The notes under the pieces were generated by a model, which saw only the letters and a list, made by a program, of their open reading frames with translations, was not told the origin of the DNA and made no database searches. DNA of 64,000 bases from Dendronephthya gigantea. Its lineage: Eukaryota > Cnidaria > Anthozoa > Malacalcyonacea > Nephtheidae. Below, piece by piece: positions 23,101 through 34,955 of the stretch (position 1 is its first letter; the number at the start of each line of letters is the position of its first letter). The translations under genes and the position numbers were made by a program. Location of the stretch: positions 2,210,001 through 2,274,000 of the forward strand of contig NW_021163033.1 of NCBI RefSeq assembly GCF_004324835.1, given 5' to 3'.

Positions 23101-26100
23101 AATTACGATTGCTATTTAAAAACAGTGCAATTCCGAATGAAATTTCATCTATATTAGATATTCTATATTTTTGCAGCTATATCAGCCGAGTTTGAAAATA
23201 ATTAGTGCGGCGCTCATTCGGGGGCAGCGCTCTTAAGAAAAATTTATCGCAAATGCGGCGCTCATTCGGGGGTGGCTGTTTTACAATATAGGCTATAGGT
23301 TGTTTTACAATGACCAAAAGCACGATTGTTCAACGTCGTGCTGCACCCCATCAAAATGATCATTAAAATATAGGCTACCTCTTAGACCCAACATTAATAT
23401 TCTTGTACTTTTGCATGACGAAAACAACCGGCAACAACTACCGGCAAATGGTCCGAAAGCAATATAAGGCAGTTCATCCACGAACCAATAATTATATAAT
23501 TCTTGAGAATAATGGCATTGGTAGTCCTATATTTCAATCAGCAAGTTCCCATTAACGTAAATATAACTACTATCTTATATTCTTGGATTAAAAGGTACAG
23601 CCATAGTGACGATGAAAAGCGGCAGTGCATTGTGGACCGATGGGAGATACTTCCTTCAAGCCGATAAGCAGCTGGACTGTAATTGGATTTTACAGAAAAA
23701 AGGTTTTCTAATGATATGAAACTCAGCTTGGAATCAAGCTTCTTAGTTGTAGTGCTTTCAAGTATTTTATAATTCCCTAACATAGAACATTCTTTTATAA
23801 ATTATAGGCCGAAAAGGGGTTCCATCGCAATCTGAGTGGCTTAAACAGGTTCGTTAAGTCCTATATAGTTGAATAGATGTATTCACAAATATAATTATCA
23901 TAATATAATGGTAAATGACGAAGCGGCAATTTTGATTGGCTTTCGCTGCCTTTTAAATGTCTCCCTGATTTTCCCACTCAAACTGACCAATTGTAAACTC
24001 AGGTGCTAAATTCTGGGGATGTTGTCGGAATTGATCCTTTTCTGCGCAGTATAGGTAAGATGCATGCATGTACTATTTAAATTAAAGATCATACTGCTTC
24101 TTAATATTGTTTTTTATCTACATTTTACCTTCTACAGATTTTTGGGACAAGACAGTTAAGGTATCGCTATTGAAGATTACGATTTCATATGAACAGAATG
24201 AGCCATTTCTTTGAGTTTTGAGATTTCAAATCGAGATATTGTTTTGGAAAAAACTCTCGTGTGAAAGGAGAACCGATTCCTTTTCACACTATAACGTGTA
24301 CTAGTCGAAGGGAAATGCAGAAAACGACAAGATTTAATTGAAAACTTTCTTACAATTATAGACATTGAAAAAGAAAAATATCACATTGAGAGGCGTTCAA
24401 ACAAATCTGGTAGATGCCATATGGACAGGTCGGCCAAAAGAGGAAAAGAAAAAAATCGTAGTTCATCCATTTATTTACACAGGTTTGACTTGTTGAATTT
24501 AAATTATGTCAGAAATGTTTAATTGACTCAATTTGTGTAATTTTGCAGACGGTAGTTACATGTAACTTTTGATGCACGGATTACGCATGGGCGATGATCA
24601 TTTGAAACTGTCATGATCAACAAGGAGGAATTTCGTTTTAAACTAATCGCCATATTTGTTTACATTTTTTCAGGCCAAGACAAACAGAATGCCTAAATTT
24701 TAAATACTTCATGTAAAATGGTATATATTGTACTCTTTGTCAAAATTTATGCATTCTGATTGGGTTACTGAAAATGGACAAACAAACTTGCTGACTGGTC
24801 TAAAACGAAATTTCCCCTTGTTATCATGATCACTCATTTGGCTGCTGCATGCATTTTCATCAGGTTCATTGTCGCGCGTCTATCTTCATTAATAAGGTTG
24901 AAATGATTTTTAGAATTTACAATCAATCATTTCACAACAGGTAAGCGTTGGTATGACAAAGTTGTAGATGTTCAGAAGAAAATGAAAGAAGAGGAAACAG
25001 CAGCTCATGTTGTGCAGAGTTTAGATTCCATCGCTTGTAAGTATCCATGCAGTAGACACAAGGAAATAATTGGAATGATAATTTAAATGTTTGGCATTGG
25101 TTTCCACTCAGAAGTCTCATATCAAACTAAAATATGAAATTCTTGCTACCTTCAGGGTTATTAAACTTGCGTGGTGATGAAATTTCATACAATCCTGTAT
25201 TCTTTGCTTATGTTATCGTTAAGATGGATGAAGTTCTGTAAGTAATTAGGTTATATGTTTGGTGCTGTTGGACAAAACGATATGTGACTAGATTTATTGA
25301 ATCTCCTATACGGACTGAAATGGCTATGACTTGCTTCATATATGCGAGTTGTGCCTTTATCCTAACTAAATTTGCGTGTTTTCTGATCCTCGGCAAAAAA
25401 TACGACCAAGCAAAGAATCCCTTTTCTTTGTTAAATTTGCAAGGATTGTGGGAAGGTCTTAAAAGGTGGCAAATGTTTGTAAACACAGGTTTTTCGTGGA
25501 TGGAGACAAGATATCATCAAAAAACGTTCAAGACCATTTGCAGCTAAGAAAGTGCTCCGGCAAATCCTACTGTGTGAAGACAAAGTCGTACGACTCAGTT
25601 GTAGATGAATTGCATGAGATAAGCAATAATTTACCGCCCGACACAAAAATATGGGTAAGAAACTAGCTATGTGCGATACATTCTAGGAATTCAAAAAGCA
25701 TGACTGCGAAAAAGCATTTCATCTACTATTGGATGACTTTTTTTATATTATTCAAGAGTTTGCTTAGGAGATATCTTGTATCTAAACAGGTGCATGCATT
25801 CTGCGCTTTTTCACTTTAATCAAAACGTCGATCTTCTATCATATATGTAGTGCTGTATATATGATGCTGGTGAATATTATACAGCTATCACGCACGCATC
25901 CTCCCGTATCCGAACTTGTTTAGAATTTACTCGTGCTAAAACATGTAGCATCCGAAAGTACGTACCTTGCTTAGTCATACTCTTATGTGTATATTTCTAA
26001 TGTTTTGATGCATGTTGCTCAGAATTCAACACCGTGCATTTCTTTCTTTCTTTCTTTCTTTCTAAATTTTTAGTTCAGTCCAACGGATAGTCATGCTCTA

Positions 26101-29100
26101 AGACAACGTGTTGCTGACGTAAGCTACAGGCCACATGCACAATGAAATTAAATTTTTTACGCTACAAATATTCGATGCGCTATTTACTGAAACGTCTTGT
26201 TTAGGACAAAGTGTATCTTGATTATTCACCCATTATTTTGATGAAAGGCAAAAAGAATAAAGTAGAATTGGAAGGAATGAAAAGAGCTAACGTATGTATA
26301 ACGACCCTGTAATGTAGTAAAATTGCAAAAATATGACTCATATGTGTTTTATATATGATTTGAAAGTCTTCAACGTTACACGCACGTTGGTCTGGAATAG
26401 CAAAAATTTGCCCACTCTTGTAGGAAAGTATTTTGCTACAGCAGAAGAGAATTTGACAATTCTGACCAATACGATGTAGGCTGCGCGTTTCTTCCTAGGG
26501 ATTAACACAAGCAACCAGGACGGTAGCTTGAAGCTTAATTGGGAGGGTGGGTGTATATTCATATATTTGTCTTAGCCCGACTGATTTTTTTGTGCGCTAT
26601 TGTTCCCACGGTATATAAAGATGAATTAATGAATATACGCCCCCCCCCCCCGCCAATTAAGCGGTTTTGCTACGCCCTTCAAGCAAATGAACTATATTCT
26701 GATTTGAACAGCTCTGTATTTTAAACTCAATGAATATTTTGCAGCTAAAGGATTCCGTTGCTTTGGCGGAATTTTTCTTATATGCCGAAAAACAGGTAAA
26801 AAAACTTCGATAAACGTCGATAATCGTATATATAGAGCTATAAAGAAAATTTATGAATAATGCAATGCAGGTACCGCGGAATCTAAATTATCTAATCCAT
26901 CACTGCTAGGAATAGCATTTGAAAATAAGTAAGACCACAAATTGTGGGCTCTTAAATTTGTAAAATGTACGTGTATATAATAGAATGACTCTGTGCGGAG
27001 TAATTCTGTGCATATTTATATTGTATTGCGTGTGGAAAAATGACTATACCTTTGGCTAAACATTGCTGTTTTCATCGTACATGTTTGAAAAAAAAACTTA
27101 CCAATTCTCATGGCCTTAAATTTCACAAAACTTTGCAACCAACCTTTGCAGAAATGATTCGATCATTCTAAGATGCCCTTTTAAGCTGTGCATGATCATG
27201 TCATCATAGTTGTCACATGATATGTGTGGCCAATGTTCCAGTGCAATCTCATTTCTTTGGCTGTTTTCAAAAGGTGGCAAAGAAAGCGAATATCACTGAG
27301 CTGTCGTTGGGTGAAAAAATGATAGAGTTTCGCAGGTGACATATTGAGAAAACATCATGCGTAAATCACTACTATATTGTGATAAATACCCGAAATTATA
27401 AGAAATCCCCAAAGATTCTTCTTCATGCTGGAAAGCAAGACTACTTACAACCTTGCAAGCCAGGCTTTTCTACCTGCCTTCTAAAAGCCTGGTTTGTGAG
27501 GCGGGATGCCATGCATGTGATAGTTGATACCCCTGCGGTAGCTACGTTTCCGTGAAAGAATTGTTGATGTGACTGGTCTATATTTTCAGCAAACAAGCTT
27601 TGTACAAAGGCCTTAGTTTTCCTTCCATCATTGGATTTGGGCCAAACAGCGCAGTAATCCATTACACGTGAGTTAAAACGGTCGCAATTGCTTACTGACA
27701 AACGAGTAGAAAGTCTCGCGTATATGCTATCATTTTGAAGCAATTATAGGTTATAGATTTTAATTCGCTTTTTGCAAAGAAGAAAACTGTAGGAAACTGA
27801 AGAAAACGCTATATAGGTTTTATATTGAATATTTTCTGACTTCGAAAAAAAAGCATGCACGGTGGTTGTGCATGACATCATGGGCAAACTCTCTGTATAA
27901 TGAAAACGACTTTCTTTCTTCTATTTCATTGCTTCATATACAGAGCGTCGAAGAAAACTGACAGGCGGGTGACAAATCAATCTACCCTTTTGGTTGACAC
28001 AGGCTCGCAATATTTGTAAGTTTTTATCTCTGGTATGCATTACACATGATGTAAGTCTAGTTTTTATCTGTGATTTATCTATAAATCACACGATCAAGGA
28101 ATATTTCGCAAATCTCAGTTTTACTTCTTTCGAATCTCGTGTGCAATTTTATAGAGAAGGAACTACAGATGTCACTAGAAGTGTCCATTTTGGAACGCCA
28201 ACGGCAAAACAAAAGGTAAAAATGATTTCCCGAAACAGTGATTCATAATGCTCATTTTCAAAGATATTAGGAATTAAACCAAGAATCCTATTTCGAATTT
28301 CAAAGCAATTTCTTTGTCTTTCCGTATGAGATTTTAAATTTCATTTACAGAGTGCATTTACTCGCGTGTTAATGGGACATATCGATGTTGCAAAAGCGTT
28401 TTTCCCTCAAGGAACGTACGGTACGCTCGCTTTAACCCATTTTTTGGCTTTTTTGTCGCGTTCTGAATGCAGTAAAACAATACATAATGATGCATCTCGA
28501 TTGATCAACGATTGTTTTACATGTAAACGATTGTTTTTTTTCGGCACACAAGAAGCATGCACGACGTTTAAAACAGGCCTTAGTCTAAGTTGCAATGAAG
28601 CTTTGCAAGGTCATAGAGCAAATCGTAATACAACACTATTATAATTCCTTCTATAAACTTTTCAACAAACCTTAGTTTTTTTGAAGAGGGGAGCTTCTGA
28701 GCTTTGTATATAAAGTAGTATATATTGTTCATTGGAAACTAAAAAAGTAAGAAGGTGAAACAATTAGGACGAGAACCATAAACACGCGATTTTCAACAAA
28801 GTTCACAAAGCACCCAACTGGGTGCAAAATATCATACTGCGACTTGATTGTGCATAAAAACTACAAATGTTTGCTATATTTAGGTCGCGCACTCGAAATA
28901 TTTCAACGTGAACCTCTGTATCGAAATGGCTGGAATTACAGACATGGTTCAGGACATGGAATTGGTTCATATCTTTATATCCATGAAGGTAGTGACAGTT
29001 CAAATTGCCACTTTTGCTTTATTTGCATCGCTCCTTATTTCGCGGCATTGCAATAAACTGCGATGTTGCTTTTGAGGGGATGGGTGTTCAAAGCTGCTTC

Positions 29101-30796
29101 CTTGATTTAGCAATAGTTTAGGTAAATTAGCTTGTAGGTACACCACGTAAGTATCTAATACAGTATTAAATACTTACGTGGTGTACCTACAAGCTGATTT
29201 ACTTTTTTATGTCATGCAAAGTTACAAGAATATTATTACAGCAATTGTTTGCTCTACTGACAAATAAGTTTGTGAGAACTGTCTTTGTCATGTAACACAG
29301 CCACGTAACTGCGATGACACGATCTACACTCCACAAATTCCTATATTTTTTTTTATTGAAAAACTTAAATTCTACCAACGTTTTCATTCAGGTCCAGGTT
29401 GGTTTGCACCTGGTTGCCCAACGGCGTCGGAAAAACCGTTGGATGTAGGTTTCGTGATCACTGATGGTGAGTATAATTATTTGCTTGCAGATTTCGTATG
29501 CTGTGCTGAATTTATATTCATACAGTAATGTCCAGAAATAACCTTACAAAAACCGCGGTTGATCCGAGGTCAGACCGAGGTCGAACCGTGGTGAGACGGA
29601 GGTAAAACCTCGGCCTTCCTCGGTCTGACAGACATTTCTTAAGATTTTTTTCGATTTGATTATTGTGTTGTCGACTCGTTCTCAGTTGTTCATAACGTTT
29701 CGTTCGGAAGCGAACGGCCACTGCGAAGGTATCTTTTCCATTGCGGTCGTCTGCTGTTTTTATCGGTCGACCGCAACCGAGCCGCAACCGTAGTGTTAGG
29801 TTATTTCTGGACAGTTCTGTAGCTATCAAATTCGTTACAGAACCTGGTTTCTATGAAGATGGTGATTTTGGTGTCAGAATCGAAACTACATTGACTGTAG
29901 AAAACGGAAGTACTTCTGTAAGTATTCTTCCTTTCATAAACCACTGTGAATTCCGTGCATTCAATCTTTACAAGAACTGCATGGGCAGTACGTTAAAACA
30001 GTTCAAAATTCATTGTTTTTTATACTTTTTTGTTATTACAGAATCGTTTCGACAATGTTGACTACCTTAAGTTTGAACCTATTTGTTACGTATGTATAAT
30101 ATTTACTACATCGGGAGTACGTTTTCTCTTCGAGAAAATAAATACAATACATTAAATACCGCCATAACTTCGTGAACTTATGGCATTCCTTCCCATATAG
30201 TTTCCAATACAAAGAAAGCTTATCGATGAAACTATCATGAGTGACCATCAGGTATGAAAGGCCAAGTTCTGAACTAAACAAGTCTTCCCTTATAGTCCCC
30301 AATTTTAAACCAAGCATTTATAGTAATAGATGCCTCATTACCTGCAAAAATAGTTGACAAAAATAGTGAGAGAACAAATCATGACCGTGGCCCTTTGAAT
30401 ACATGTATTTTTGAAAGTAGGAAGCGCGCAGATTTTTCCAAAATATTTCATAGTATAAATACGGGCTTTTATTATATACTGGGCGCCCAGGTTTATCGTG
30501 CAGGCTGGCACGAAGTGCGGTATGCAAACTAGTTGGCATCAAATATCCTCACTCATTATTGACTTTTTCAGCTGAAATGGTTGAATGACTATCACAAGAA
30601 AACAGCAGAGCTAGTCGGCCCCGAGTTGAAAAGACAGGGGAAAATGAAGGAATATGATTGGCTGATAAAGCAAACCAAACCAATTTTTAAGAATACAGAT
30701 GTTACCGCTTCGAGCGCAATAACAACACTGCAATCGATTTCTCTTTTTCTTGTAGCTGTTGCGTATTCTAGTTTATATGTTGACAATCCTTTCTGA
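19605..30796 (+). CDS. XPNPEP2: Xaa-Pro aminopeptidase 2-like, GPI-tailed (26 exons)
   Basis: Exons: 19605-19641, 21657-21724, 22386-22496, 23016-23079, 23595-23702, 23808-23848, 24003-24054, 24138-24160, 24362-24482, 24941-25036, 25156-25237, 25489-25654, 26074-26118, 26205-26291, 26745-26795, 27274-27335, 27590-27667, 27944-28015, 28155-28215, 28351-28420, 28884-28988, 29392-29466, 29841-29917, 30042-30089, 30201-30251, 30572-30796. All phases agree and give 691 residues (human XPNPEP2 has about 674). The enzyme removes an N-terminal residue that precedes proline. All five dinuclear-metal ligands are present (D449, D460, H523, E559, E573), as are the active-site histidines H429, H519 and H532, with family spacing. 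A signal peptide (hydrophobic VDVFILAVLI) and a hydrophobic C-terminal tail ([16 protein letters not shown]) point to an extracellular GPI-anchored form, XPNPEP2 rather than cytosolic XPNPEP1. [10 protein letters not shown] near the mature N-terminus also matches XPNPEP2. Exon 1 and the unusual GTTTTC donor after exon 5 are the least certain parts. Confidence 0.93.
19925..19970. repeat. 18-bp perfect hairpin in XPNPEP2 intron 1
   Basis: GTGACATCAATCGGTATA at 19925-19942 pairs perfectly with 19953-19970 across a 10-base loop. It lies a little upstream of the repeat tail at 20040-20129, and could be part of the same old insertion or a foldback end. No mature small RNA can be inferred. Confidence 0.6.
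20040..20129 (+). repeat. Retroposon-like 3' tail ending in (AAT)n
   Basis: The motif GGGCTACCGTGTTTAAATAAA is followed by TTTT and about nine AAT units (20102-20129). A 3' end of this form with a simple-repeat tail is typical of LINEs or SINEs of the L2/CR1/RTE kind. No reverse transcriptase remains upstream. It lies in intron 1 of the aminopeptidase gene. Confidence 0.45.
20431..20642. repeat. 212-bp MITE in XPNPEP2 intron 1
   Basis: The ends GGCCATGTTACATGGTGCAA and the complement of TTGCACCGTGTAACAGGGC frame an inverted repeat of some 45 bp, which also includes TTTTTCTTGCAACTTG. The interior holds a second inverted pair (AGAGATGTAA and TTTACATCTCT). Non-coding; the 85-codon open frame inside it is a shadow. 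Confidence 0.75.
21898..22296. repeat. 399-bp MITE in XPNPEP2 intron 2
   Basis: The ends are AGCCGAATTCATATTAGAGA on the left and, on the right, the complement of a near match with a 4-bp insertion. GACGGGAAA words follow at both ends. Near the right end AGACGGGAAAGTT is repeated three times in tandem (22197-22230). It ends 89 bp upstream of exon 3. Non-autonomous, superfamily unassigned. Confidence 0.8.
23207..23282. repeat. GCGGCGCTCATTCGGGGG dispersed repeat, two copies in tandem
   Basis: Two direct copies of a GCGGCGCTCATTCGGGGG word about 45 bp apart in XPNPEP2 intron 4, much richer in G+C than the surroundings. Related in complement to the fragment at 18100-18185. Confidence 0.55.
24592..24843. 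repeat. Inverted-repeat element in XPNPEP2 intron 9
   Basis: TCATGATCAACAAGGAGGAA at 24611 onward and its diverged complement ending near 24832 form arms of about 40 bp, including a shared ATTTCGTTTTA block. Total about 250 bp, non-coding, between exons 9 and 10. The boundaries are approximate. Confidence 0.65.
26032..26063. repeat. (TTTC)n microsatellite before XPNPEP2 exon 13
   Basis: A TTTC tetranucleotide run immediately upstream of the 3' splice site at 26073. It is effectively the polypyrimidine tract of that intron. Confidence 0.85.
29122..29202. repeat. Near-perfect 33-bp foldback hairpin in XPNPEP2 intron 21
   Basis: Arms 29122-29154 and 29170-29202 pair over 33 positions with a single G-T type mismatch and a 15-base loop. 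The arm core is GCTTGTAGGTACACCACGTA. The size and shape would suit a small-RNA precursor, but perfect foldbacks of this size also arise from tiny MITEs, which this window has in plenty. Confidence 0.65.
29521..29821. repeat. 301-bp inverted-repeat element abutting the exon 23 splice acceptor
   Basis: The ends TACAGTAATGTCCAGAAATA and TACAGAACTGTCCAGAAATA (as complement) form about 24-bp inverted repeats. The interior is rich in ACCGAGGT, CCGCGGTT and CGCAACCG words. The right end stops 19 bp before the exon 23 acceptor (AG at 29839-29840), so branch point and pyrimidine tract must lie in or next to the element. A relative lies at 34815-34955. Confidence 0.8.
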
Positions 30797-33074
30797 AAAT
30801 CGTCTATACACATGTATAGAATGCACATGCATTCTGAACTAGATTATTTTGCACAAAATGGACCACGTGAATGGCCAACATGTGTAGGCTATACTAAAAA
30901 ATATCAATACTTAGAACAACAATCACAATGTCAATAACGGCCTTAATAATCACATTTTTTGTTTCAGTGTGATAGATATAATCAAATTGATTTTTCCGTA
31001 GGTAATATTAATTTTTTAAAATGTTCTCAATTATAATTAATAGAAATAAATATTAATTATTCACCTATAAAAATGTAAGTTCTGACCTATACTGCAGACG
31101 TTTCAAACATTAAATCATTTTCACAATTTTATTATTAAGTCATTGAAGTATAGTACATGCTTGGGCTTGAATATTCGAATATGATAAGAATAAAAAGGTC
31201 ACGATACTAAATGCGTGCACAGAACTTTTATATATATCCTAGTTCATGCAGCTTTCACCTGTTTTAATATCATAGCTGTTTTATTAATTAGGTAGCTATA
31301 TTAAGGTAGCTAGATTAATTAAAATTCAGATTAATTAAAATTCAAAATACACAATATAGGATATATAGATATAATATACCTTTACACAGAACTGTTATTC
31401 AAATAATGAAGGGGAATAAGAATTTCCTTTCTCACAGGCTTTGCGAATAATAGAATGGATTTAGATAATTTTATTTACTTTTAGGAATCATATCGAATCG
31501 TACGTTGATCAACACAGTCGTGAAAGACAGTAATTTTTGCATAAATTATTTGAATTCAGTTGAAGAACGTGGTATATATAATGATGATTGAAAGATTTAT
31601 CAATCTAATTAAAACGTTTTTTTAAAAAAGTAACGAAAAAAAATTTCTATACCAATCATTTTCACCCCCCCCCTATTTTTGGTCTCTTGTTTTATAGATT
31701 TCTTTTCATGCTATGCACAGTTTCATATTATTATATTATTTTTTTCATTTTCGATTTTTATGGCGACTATTTCTCAATATTTTAACTTGTGACAAAATTT
31801 TAATATGTAAAATTTGTTTTATACAATGTGCATGTTGACATTAATCATTGTTTTGCAGCTTTGGCATCCGAAAGTTCGTACAAAGCATATATTTGAACGA
31901 GAAAATTTCTATATCGTCTATATCCCCAAACTTAAACTGGTTAACCATAATCCTATAATCCTAACTTATCGATACCAACCATCGATTGTTCACAAACAAA
32001 CTTGCGTTGCAAAAAGAACAAAAATTTTCTTAAAACTTACAACATACACAATTTGGTGTCACGCCTATAATATATTCGTAATCAAATCACGGCTGCCTCC
32101 TCCGCAGGCCCTTCGTTGAACACAGTGCAGTTTTTTCTCACAGAAGTCGTGATATAAGTGATTTTTGCAGGTGCTTTTTGAGTGAAATTTTGATACAGCT
32201 AATATAGCTAATATAATATTTTGTTTCAATGTGATCAACGCGTCCTGTTTTCACACCTTAGTAAACATCAGTGATATTAGGTAAATTTGCATATAGCATA
32301 ATCTACGTTTCTCATATTAATCATGTATCTTTTGTTGTATTATTAAACACAGCTGAGCCGAGTAATAATTTTGGTAAATATTAATTGCAAAAAGTATCTA
32401 TATATGTTTACACTGCACGATGGAATAATTAATTCTAAATGAAAAAAGCTACTGCTTTGAACTCATATTGCCAGTGTTGATCGAAGGCCTTGATAGAACA
32501 AGTCGTTTCGAATTTTGAAGCGTTGGTAAGTCATTAGGTTTATTTCAAAGTAAAGTGAATGTCATCGTCAATTAAGATGACTTAAACTGAATCAGCTTAA
32601 CTAAGTCTTATCTATACTCAGAATCAGTTTAGTGAAATTAAACCATGCAGTTGAGTAAAATATATTTACTTCGAGTGGGAAAATGCTATTCCCATGGATG
32701 GGATAGGTTTTAATGTTGTATGGGATAAGCAGTAATTATACAAGGGAATGTATCAGTTGTTTACTGAATAAGTGCATAACCTGATCCTGGTCGTGTAGTC
32801 ATTTCGACAATAGCATGCGCATGTTTTGTTTTCATAAGGACTTACTTACTTCAATACTTCAAAATCATCTCACACTTTGTTGAATCTTGGGTGACCAGGC
32901 TTGCGGGAGACTCTGGCGTATGCCGTTTTTAATATTGCAGATGTCACAGTCTATTCTGTGTCATCATATAAAAGTCTATTCTGTGTAGGACTTTGAGGTG
33001 ATGTTAAAATTTTACGGTTGTTTGTTAGCTTACATAGTTAAGGGAGTTATTCATTTTCTAGTAAACCAGTCACG
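30797..33074. other. Intergenic, XPNPEP2 3' side to ICK gene 1
   Basis: Very A+T-rich sequence. AATAAA at about 31045 is a candidate polyadenylation signal for the aminopeptidase gene. No gene recognised; the 101-codon frame at 31814-32119 lacks any domain. The last 330 bp form the upstream region of ICK gene 1 and contain a block repeated at 39350-39500. Confidence 0.5.
32967..32974 (+). promoter_or_regulatory. TATA box of ICK gene 1
   Basis: TATAAAAG, 101 bp upstream of the ATG at 33075, flanked by two direct copies of AGTCTATTCTGTGT. A start site about 30 bp downstream would give a 5' UTR of about 75 bases. Gene 2 has a TATA-like box at the same distance. Confidence 0.6.
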
Positions 33075-33709
33075 ATGGCGAACGGCGTTCGTATTTTCCT
33101 CGTTTTCCTGATATTGATGGCCGTAAGCTTTTCCTCAGCCTATCCTGGTTGGGGAAGTAGTAATGAAGCTGAAGCATATAAACCTGCAGGTTCATCCGAA
33201 GGGGATGTAAGTAGTCGCTCGCCACTGAGCTATATACACGAGCACGTTTCTAAACCTCATGAGAAATGACGCCCCCAAAAACGAAGATAAATCTCGGCTC
33301 TTTGGTCCGAACTTATATTACAACATTCATTATTCATTGTTGTTCATTGTTGTTCATTGTTGTTCATTGTTGTTCATTGTTGTTCATTGTTTTTTATTTT
33401 TGTTCATTGCTGTTCATTGTTGTTCATTCCATTTATATTTTGCCGCGATATTTTATTTTGACTAGCGCTAAATGCTTTTCCCTATCTGCCACTGGTCTTT
33501 ATAATGATTATCGACCTGTCAAAAGGATTCAAACGTGCTGCCATGATCTGTATGTGCCATTTCTTTAGTGCCAGAAAAACAGCAAATATTGCGGAAGACA
33601 GAGAGTACTGGGTAAAGTTACCCATCGAAGAAGATGTTGCTCAGGAAACTGTGTTCACAGTCGCACAAATAATGGGATCAAGATATTTGTATGCAGGCCT
33701 AGTAAGTAA
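33075..33709 (+). CDS. Secreted inhibitor-cystine-knot peptide, gene 1 (2 exons)
   Basis: Exon 1, 33075-33206, encodes a signal peptide (FLVFLILMAVSFSSA) and an acidic propeptide-like stretch to residue 44. A phase-0 intron (GTAAGT...TTTAG) follows. Exon 2, 33569-33709, is 141 bp and encodes 46 residues, starting at a cysteine and ending in TAA, for 90 residues in total. The six cysteines are spaced C-x6-C-x14-CC-x3-C-x13-C, the classic knottin pattern, with a CCSGNC core like that of many ion-channel-acting peptides. The knot domain carries about twelve Lys/Arg and no acidic residue. A venom or defence peptide is plausible, but an endogenous role is not excluded. The precursor layout matches gene 2 (50581-52157). 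No named family is recognised. Confidence 0.88.
33330..33430. repeat. 12-bp minisatellite in the ICK gene 1 intron
   Basis: About eight tandem copies of a 12-bp TTGTTCATTGT-type unit, the last few diverged, inside the single intron of ICK gene 1. Confidence 0.9.
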
Positions 33710-34145
33710 AATATTTTGAGGGCCAAATATCGACTCAGAGAAAAATGTAAATATATGAACTGTAATTCCCTTAGAAAGCATCGCTATAATTAAAAAAAAT
33801 AATGCAGAACCTATATATACAATTGTTTGTGTATTGGCGAACATCAGATTTTATCGTTTGAAATACAATTCTAAAAAGAGTTCACCTGTGTGTACGCACG
33901 ACAATTTTTCTATGACAAAATTATTAAAAAAATTATCTTTGTCTGTGTACAATCATTTATCAGATTTTTGAATATGTGTTTGCTAAATAGCCATAACGTT
34001 TGCCATCTTAACGGAAATAATGACCAGAATTATTACCTTGATTAATTTGAATGTAATTTTAAACAAGATATGTCAGGCTGACTACGAAAGAAAGCGTTTG
34101 GCAATATAAATTAACGCATAACATATCCTCTATTGTGTTCAATCA

Positions 34146-34190
34146 GGGCGCTGTAAAACACATGTAAAACACGTGTGTTTTACAGCGCCC
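34146..34190. repeat. 17-bp perfect hairpin
   Basis: GGGCGCTGTAAAACACA pairs perfectly with 34174-34190 across an 11-base loop that itself repeats TGTAAAACAC. Probably a miniature foldback element. Confidence 0.65.
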
Positions 34191-34814
34191 CTTATTAGCA
34201 TTTTCTACAGACGAATTTGAACTGTTCATTTACAAATACGCCAATATTATGATTGAAAATATTATTTACGCTCTCTTGCATGTGGATTCTGCTCTGTACG
34301 TTTAATTTTCCTCTCCGCTTGGTCACCGAGATAAAATCAATGTTCCGTTTCCCAACTCATTCGCAGCTGCTGCGCATAAAGCCGATCCTTCGTAACGTCC
34401 GCTACACCCGCGGGCCAGTGGAGCGCACTTTGTTTTTCAGCCCCTTCACGATCGCATGGACGAAGCCACTTCGCAGGCGCGTTTGAAGCGGACGGTAATG
34501 GAGAATCGCCTTAACTCCTTCCGCCGTTTCGGTGGATGACTGCATATGCTTCACCTACTTTTGTAACCGCGGATTAATCCCTGAGTAATTCACCCACTGG
34601 TTTGTCAACGAGAATATTGATTATAATGATGTCGCGTGTACACATTTCGTTATTCCCCGAATATCAAAGAGTCCATTTAATAGCACGGCGCGGCTGAAAT
34701 TGCTACCCGTACCCGATTTTATTAGTGCTCAGGGAAAACAATAGAAAGTCCGAGCACGAATGAAATATATGCACGGGTGCCCCTTTTAGCCGTGTGATGC
34801 CGATAAATTGAGTG

Positions 34815-34955
34815 TACAGTACTGTCCAGAAATAATCTAACAAGAACCGCGGTTATCCTGGGTCAAACCTCGGTTTGATCGCGGTTGAACCGAGGTCAGA
34901 ACCGAAGCGCAACCGAAGCACAACCGCAACTGTATACTAGTGTAAACGCGGGGCA
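34815..34955. repeat. Truncated relative of the 29521-29821 element
   Basis: Starts TACAGTACTGTCCAGAAATA and continues with ACAAGAACCGCGGTT and repeated ACCGAGGT/CGCAACCG words, as in the copy inside the aminopeptidase gene. A matching right inverted repeat is not seen, so this copy is truncated. Confidence 0.7.

Noticed and set aside
33259-33568. Frames over the TTGTTCATTG minisatellite
   Set aside because: Intronic repeat of ICK gene 1.
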